Part shown: one piece after another, positions 60,658 through 64,000 of the stretch
Layout of the letters: the number at the start of each line of letters is the position of its first letter
How positions within the stretch are numbered: the stretch's first letter is position 1
From: Flavobacterium sp. JAS
GTDB taxonomy: Bacteria; Bacteroidota; Bacteroidia; Flavobacteriales; Flavobacteriaceae
DNA: 64,000 bases
Assembly (NCBI RefSeq): GCF_020991455.1
Contig: NZ_JAJMOX010000010.1
Location: 124,001-188,000 of the forward strand
Direction: 5' to 3'
Program-made: the position numbers and the translations under genes
Notes under the pieces: generated by a model
What the model saw: only the letters and a program-made list of their open reading frames with translations
Told to the model about the DNA's origin: nothing
Databases searched by the model: none

Positions 60658-63016
60658 CATCTAGTAAATCTTGGTAAGTAATTTTTTTTGCAGTAGAATT
60701 AGCGGTATTATTTATAACTTTTACTCGAATAGCTCTTAAACCTGAAACTCCCTGAAGATCTTCGACTTCGAATTGCTCGATAGAAGGTTCAAGAATTTTC
60801 TTGTGCTGCAAATACTTAATATATTTTAAATACTCTGCTTCTTCACTGTTTTGAGAGTATACAATTGTAATTTTCTCTTTCTCCGTAATGCGATCTTTAG
60901 TGCCTTTAATGTTCGATTTGTCGATACGTTTTTTTACCACTTCATATCTGGCATTGTAAGTTCCGTCAACATCAAAACGTTTTTCATCCATTCTAAAACG
61001 AATAGATAGCGGCGCACTAAAAACTAAAATCAGTGAAGTCACATCCAATTCATACGGAAGTGATTCTTTCAGTTGATGATGTTCCAATTCCATTTCGCAT
61101 AAAGTCTGTAATTGCCACAAACGTAAATTGTGCAAATACATAATGTCAAAAGGTTTTGTAGGCGCAATAGAAGCTCCAATGTACAAATTGTGTTCAACAC
61201 CATCTGTTTTGAAACGCTCGTAATAATGCGGATATATTTGTTGCGCTTCGACTTGTTTTTTGTCCAGAACCGAAGCTAATTTTTTATTGATAATAGACAT
61301 TGCATTATCAAACTTCTTTCTTTCCTTATAAAATAATCCTGTTTTTTCATCCAGGCTTTCAAAATACTCACGTTCCAGTTTTTGGCTTTTTTCAGTTTCT
61401 TTTGTGTTTTTCAAAAGCGGATGAATTTCTTCTTCAATATAACGCTGAATATGTTGTTCAGTATCTGCTTTTAATGGAGAATCTAACTCTTCTCGGAACG
61501 ATTCCAACTCAAACTTTCTTTGTTCCAACAATACTAAATTAGTATTAGGGTCCTGAGATTCAAAAATTTCTAAAATAGCGGTCAATTGATTTTTAAGATC
61601 TCTTTTAACTGTTTCGTTTCTGTGTTCAGACGAACCTTTAATATCAATTTGTCCATATAACGGATATACATTCTTAAAGGAAATTTCTTTGAAAATGTAA
61701 TCTTTGGTATGGTTTGTATTCTGAAAGTAATTTTGAGATTCTCTTCTAAATTTCCAGTATACACTTGGGTGAATTGTAGTATACTCACGCTGAATAATAG
61801 CCTCAATCTGATGTTGCATATCAGTATTGTAGCGATCAATAGTATCTGTTAAATAGGGAAGAACCAATTCGAGTTTAGTAGCATTTACACTATTTAAATC
61901 TTTAGGATTTGGAGAAACTAACTCTACAACGCCTAATAAATGGCCATCTTTTATAACCGGTGCAAAAACGCAACTCTGAATTCCTTGTTTTAATAAGTGC
62001 TCGCCCAATTTTATGCTTGGCGATTGTTCAATGAATTTTTTTACATTAGAAATTACCAGAGGCTCTTTATTGTTTAATAATTTTTCGAATGTACATCCAA
62101 AAAAAGCATTCTTGCAATCTACTTCCTGATCTTTAGAAAGTAAGAAACTTTGCAATTGAGTGTCAAATTTTACAGGTCGTACAAATTTTTCCTCCTCAGG
62201 ATTGTAAACAATAAAACCAACTTGTAGATCAGGAATTTTAAAAATTGATTTAAAAATGCCAGATATAATTTCGTTAGTTGGACCAGCATTAGAATCGGGT
62301 TTTAATAAGTTACTTTTTAAGTTCGAAATCGCACTTTCTGTAGTGGCATCAAACAAAGAAACAATCCCGAAACCTTTTAGAGTCCAGCTTCCCTTAGGGA
62401 ATTTTGATTTCCAAAGTTCAATATCGCCGTAATTGTCAATTAATAAATCAATATCTTCCTGAGTTAATTGTATCGAATTTTCTGTTGGAATAATTTCCAT
62501 AAAATCGGCATTATACAAGATACGATAATGTTTTTCTACACCATTTTCATCTGGAATATCGTAGAAAAAAGGTTTATTAAAATCTATTTTCTGTTTGTAA
62601 TACACACCCAGAATAAGACAACAGTTATTGATATAGAACTGGTGATCATCAAAATCACGAATTTCCATATCAAACTCAGATCCTGCATTACTAAGAATCT
62701 TTTTGAAACGCTCTGTATAGTTAAATGATAAATTCTGAAAAGGAATTGTAATCGCTTTTATTTCATTGTGCGTTAAAGCAGTAGGAAACAAATCGGCCAA
62801 TAGATTTTTGATTAAAGGCTCATTATTTTTAATAGTCGAATAATCCTTAATGCCAGTTCTTAATTCAGGTAATGGCTCTATTTCTTTTAGTATGGCTTTG
62901 GCGTAGTTTGCTCGGTAATCAACATCAGATAAAGCAATTTCTTCAAAAGATTCAATTAGCTTATGAAATGATATGATAGTTTGGAAAGGACTTTCGTTGT
63001 ATAAATGAATATCCAT
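60647..63016 (-). CDS. Large GAF-domain cytoplasmic protein
   Basis: A 789-residue soluble protein. One GAF domain is visible at about 250-395 (EIISGIFKSIFKIPDLQVGFIVYNPEE...VISNVKKFIEQ...CVFAPVIKDGHLLGVVELVSPNP), followed by long charged helical segments (ERKFELESFREELDSPLKADTEQHIQRYIEEEIHPLL) and a C-terminal mixed domain. The N-terminal ~240 residues and C-terminus are not recognised; no kinase, cyclase or output domain was found. Perhaps a ligand-sensing regulator or scaffold. Converges with the HD-PycTM gene; promoter -7 element at 63036-63043. Confidence 0.72.
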   Translation of the reverse strand: MDIHLYNESPFQTIISFHKLIESFEEIALSDVDYRANYAKAILKEIEPLPELRTGIKDYSTIKNNEPLIKNLLADLFPTALTHNEIKAITIPFQNLSFNYTERFKKILSNAGSEFDMEIRDFDDHQFYINNCCLILGVYYKQKIDFNKPFFYDIPDENGVEKHYRILYNADFMEIIPTENSIQLTQEDIDLLIDNYGDIELWKSKFPKGSWTLKGFGIVSLFDATTESAISNLKSNLLKPDSNAGPTNEIISGIFKSIFKIPDLQVGFIVYNPEEEKFVRPVKFDTQLQSFLLSKDQEVDCKNAFFGCTFEKLLNNKEPLVISNVKKFIEQSPSIKLGEHLLKQGIQSCVFAPVIKDGHLLGVVELVSPNPKDLNSVNATKLELVLPYLTDTIDRYNTDMQHQIEAIIQREYTTIHPSVYWKFRRESQNYFQNTNHTKDYIFKEISFKNVYPLYGQIDIKGSSEHRNETVKRDLKNQLTAILEIFESQDPNTNLVLLEQRKFELESFREELDSPLKADTEQHIQRYIEEEIHPLLKNTKETEKSQKLEREYFESLDEKTGLFYKERKKFDNAMSIINKKLASVLDKKQVEAQQIYPHYYERFKTDGVEHNLYIGASIAPTKPFDIMYLHNLRLWQLQTLCEMELEHHQLKESLPYELDVTSLILVFSAPLSIRFRMDEKRFDVDGTYNARYEVVKKRIDKSNIKGTKDRITEKEKITIVYSQNSEEAEYLKYIKYLQHKKILEPSIEQFEVEDLQGVSGLRAIRVKVINNTANSTAKKITYQDLLDELN

Positions 63017-63035
63017 CTGTTTTTGTTTTAGGCTA

Positions 63036-63043
63036 CAAAATTA
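63036..63043 (-). promoter_or_regulatory. TAnnTTTG -7 element for the GAF gene
   Basis: Minus strand reads TAATTTTG, 19 nt upstream of the ATG. Confidence 0.5.
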
Positions 63044-63163
63044 AGCAAATATTAAGAATGTTGGTCAATTTATTATTTCTTTCGTTTATAGCAGCATAGA
63101 TATAATCCCTTGTAAATAGCATGTTTTGAGAGCTGTTTTTATTTTTAACTAAATATTAACACT

Positions 63164-63195
63164 TATAATAACGGAACGATCGTTCCGTTATTATA
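63164..63195. promoter_or_regulatory. Perfect 32-bp palindrome, TetR-type operator
   Basis: Perfectly palindromic across 32 bp, with core ACGGAACGATCGTTCCGT (63171-63188). The GGAACGATCGTTCC core is the classic operator style of TetR-family repressors. It overlaps the -7 element (63194-63201) by two bases, so a bound repressor would block RNA polymerase. No TetR gene is in the window; it may lie just beyond the right edge. Confidence 0.85.
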
Positions 63196-63201
63196 TCTTT
63201 G
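63194..63201 (+). promoter_or_regulatory. TAnnTTTG -7 element for the SDR gene
   Basis: TATCTTTG, 42 nt upstream of the ATG and abutting the palindromic operator. Confidence 0.6.
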
Positions 63202-63243
63202 TACCATAATAATTGAATAATCAATAACTTAAAACAAATAAAA

Positions 63244-63996
63244 ATGAAAAATTTAGAAAACAAAGTAGCTATTATAACTGGTGGAAATAGCGGAATTGGG
63301 TATGCAACTGCAGCCGAATTTGTATCAAAAGGTGCAAAAGTAATTGTGACAGGAAGAAACAAAGAATCTTTGGTAAAAGCCGAAACTGAATTGGGTGTAA
63401 CCGGAATTGTTTCAGATCAATCTGATTTAAAATCTATTGATAATTTGGTCGCTGAAGTAAAAGCAAAATTTGGTAAAGTAGATATTCTGTTTTTAAATGC
63501 AGGCGTTGCTTCTTTTGCCCCGGTAGATTCAGCTTCAGAAGAGCATTATGACAGTATTATGAACATTAATGTAAAAGGAGTTTATTTTACTGTTCAAAAA
63601 GTATTACCAATATTAAATGACGGAGGTTCTATTATTTTTAATACTTCAATAAATGCTCATGTTGGTATGCCAAACTCAAGTGTTTATGCAGCAAGCAAAG
63701 CAGCTGTTTTATCTTTAAACCGTGTTTTTGCTACAGAATTGGCACCAAGAAAAATTAGAGTAAATGCAGTTTCTCCTGGTCCTGTTGAAACACCACTTTA
63801 TGGTAAATTAGGTTTAGAAAAAGCAGAAGTTGAAGGTTTTGGAGCAATTTTAGGAGAGAAAATTTTATTGAAACGTTTTGGACAATCTTCAGAAATTGCA
63901 AATACGGTTAGATTCCTGGCTTCAGATGATGCGTCATTTATTACAGGAACAGAAATTGTTGTTGACGGTGGACTTACCGTAAATGCAGTAGTCTAA
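63244..63996 (+). CDS. Short-chain dehydrogenase/reductase (SDR)
   Basis: A 250-residue cytoplasmic NAD(P)-dependent oxidoreductase of classical SDR type. Cofactor motif ITGGNSGIGYATA at 11-23, NAG near 88, active-site Ser in FNTSINAHVG near 140 and YAASK (Tyr/Lys pair near 152-156), then the C-terminal FITGTEIVVDGG. Length is standard (about 250). The substrate cannot be read from sequence. The palindromic operator upstream indicates repression by a TetR-type regulator relieved by a xenobiotic or aldehyde-like inducer (inference). Stops 4 bp before the end of the window. Confidence 0.95.
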   Translation: MKNLENKVAIITGGNSGIGYATAAEFVSKGAKVIVTGRNKESLVKAETELGVTGIVSDQSDLKSIDNLVAEVKAKFGKVDILFLNAGVASFAPVDSASEEHYDSIMNINVKGVYFTVQKVLPILNDGGSIIFNTSINAHVGMPNSSVYAASKAAVLSLNRVFATELAPRKIRVNAVSPGPVETPLYGKLGLEKAEVEGFGAILGEKILLKRFGQSSEIANTVRFLASDDASFITGTEIVVDGGLTVNAVV

Positions 63997-64000
63997 TTTT

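Overview
The window looks like chromosomal DNA of a Flavobacterium-type member of the Bacteroidota. It is AT-rich, has SusC/SusD pairs and type IX secretion C-terminal domains, carries an archaeal/eukaryotic-type prolyl-tRNA synthetase, and repeatedly shows the flavobacterial -7 promoter motif TAnnTTTG upstream of genes. No phage, IS element, CRISPR array or replication origin was seen. Species assignment is not possible from sequence alone.

Layout. 1-8.7 kb: the 5' part of a secreted beta-propeller-like protein whose signal peptide is out of frame, a B12-type radical SAM enzyme, an MBL-fold hydrolase, an OmpR-type two-component system divergent from a DUF1573 protein, and an L,D-transpeptidase lipoprotein. 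8.9-31.7 kb: a large polysaccharide utilisation locus (PUL) that by its enzymes targets O-acetylated galacto-glucomannan. It encodes a CE2-like esterase, a sialate-O-acetylesterase-like esterase, a GH3 beta-glucosidase, an aldo/keto reductase, a GH5_7 mannanase, a mannobiose/cellobiose 2-epimerase, a GH130 mannosylglucose phosphorylase, a GPH-family sugar transporter, a GH26 mannanase, an AraC regulator, SusC, SusD, a TIG-domain surface glycan-binding lipoprotein, a GH27 alpha-galactosidase and a GH5 endoglucanase. 32.3-41.9 kb: a beta-barrel porin, a PGRP-type amidase, rimO, a FadL-type protein, a low-complexity lipoprotein, proS, three tRNA-Glu genes and rpsT. 42.3-64 kb: a PAS histidine kinase with a REC-only regulator, typA/bipA, two giant T9SS type-B proteins next to an ABC transporter, a protein with a degenerate kinase-like signature, a three-part metallophosphoesterase/kinase-like/Omp85 protein, an HD-PycTM protein, a GAF protein, and an SDR behind a perfect 32-bp palindrome.

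How the PUL should work (inference from families). Surface SusCD plus the TIG lipoprotein capture and import oligosaccharides cut by GH26, GH5_7 and GH5 enzymes. CE2 and SASA esterases remove acetyls, GH27 removes galactose side chains and GH3 removes terminal glucose. The GPH transporter moves mannobiose into the cytoplasm, the epimerase converts Man-Man to Man-Glc, and the GH130 enzyme phosphorolyses it to mannose 1-phosphate and glucose. The AraC regulator is divergent from the GH26 gene across a 305-bp region with five copies of an octamer (TTATCAAT).

Most notable second-look items: the MPP + kinase-like + Omp85 fusion, the orphan HD-PycTM protein, a ladder of TTAACA repeats between the two-component system and DUF1573, near-identical 50-bp inverted repeats flanking the four-gene mannan catabolic operon, the frameshift in the first gene, and the TetR-like operator at the right edge. 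Intergenic regions carry a dense set of palindromic repeat families.
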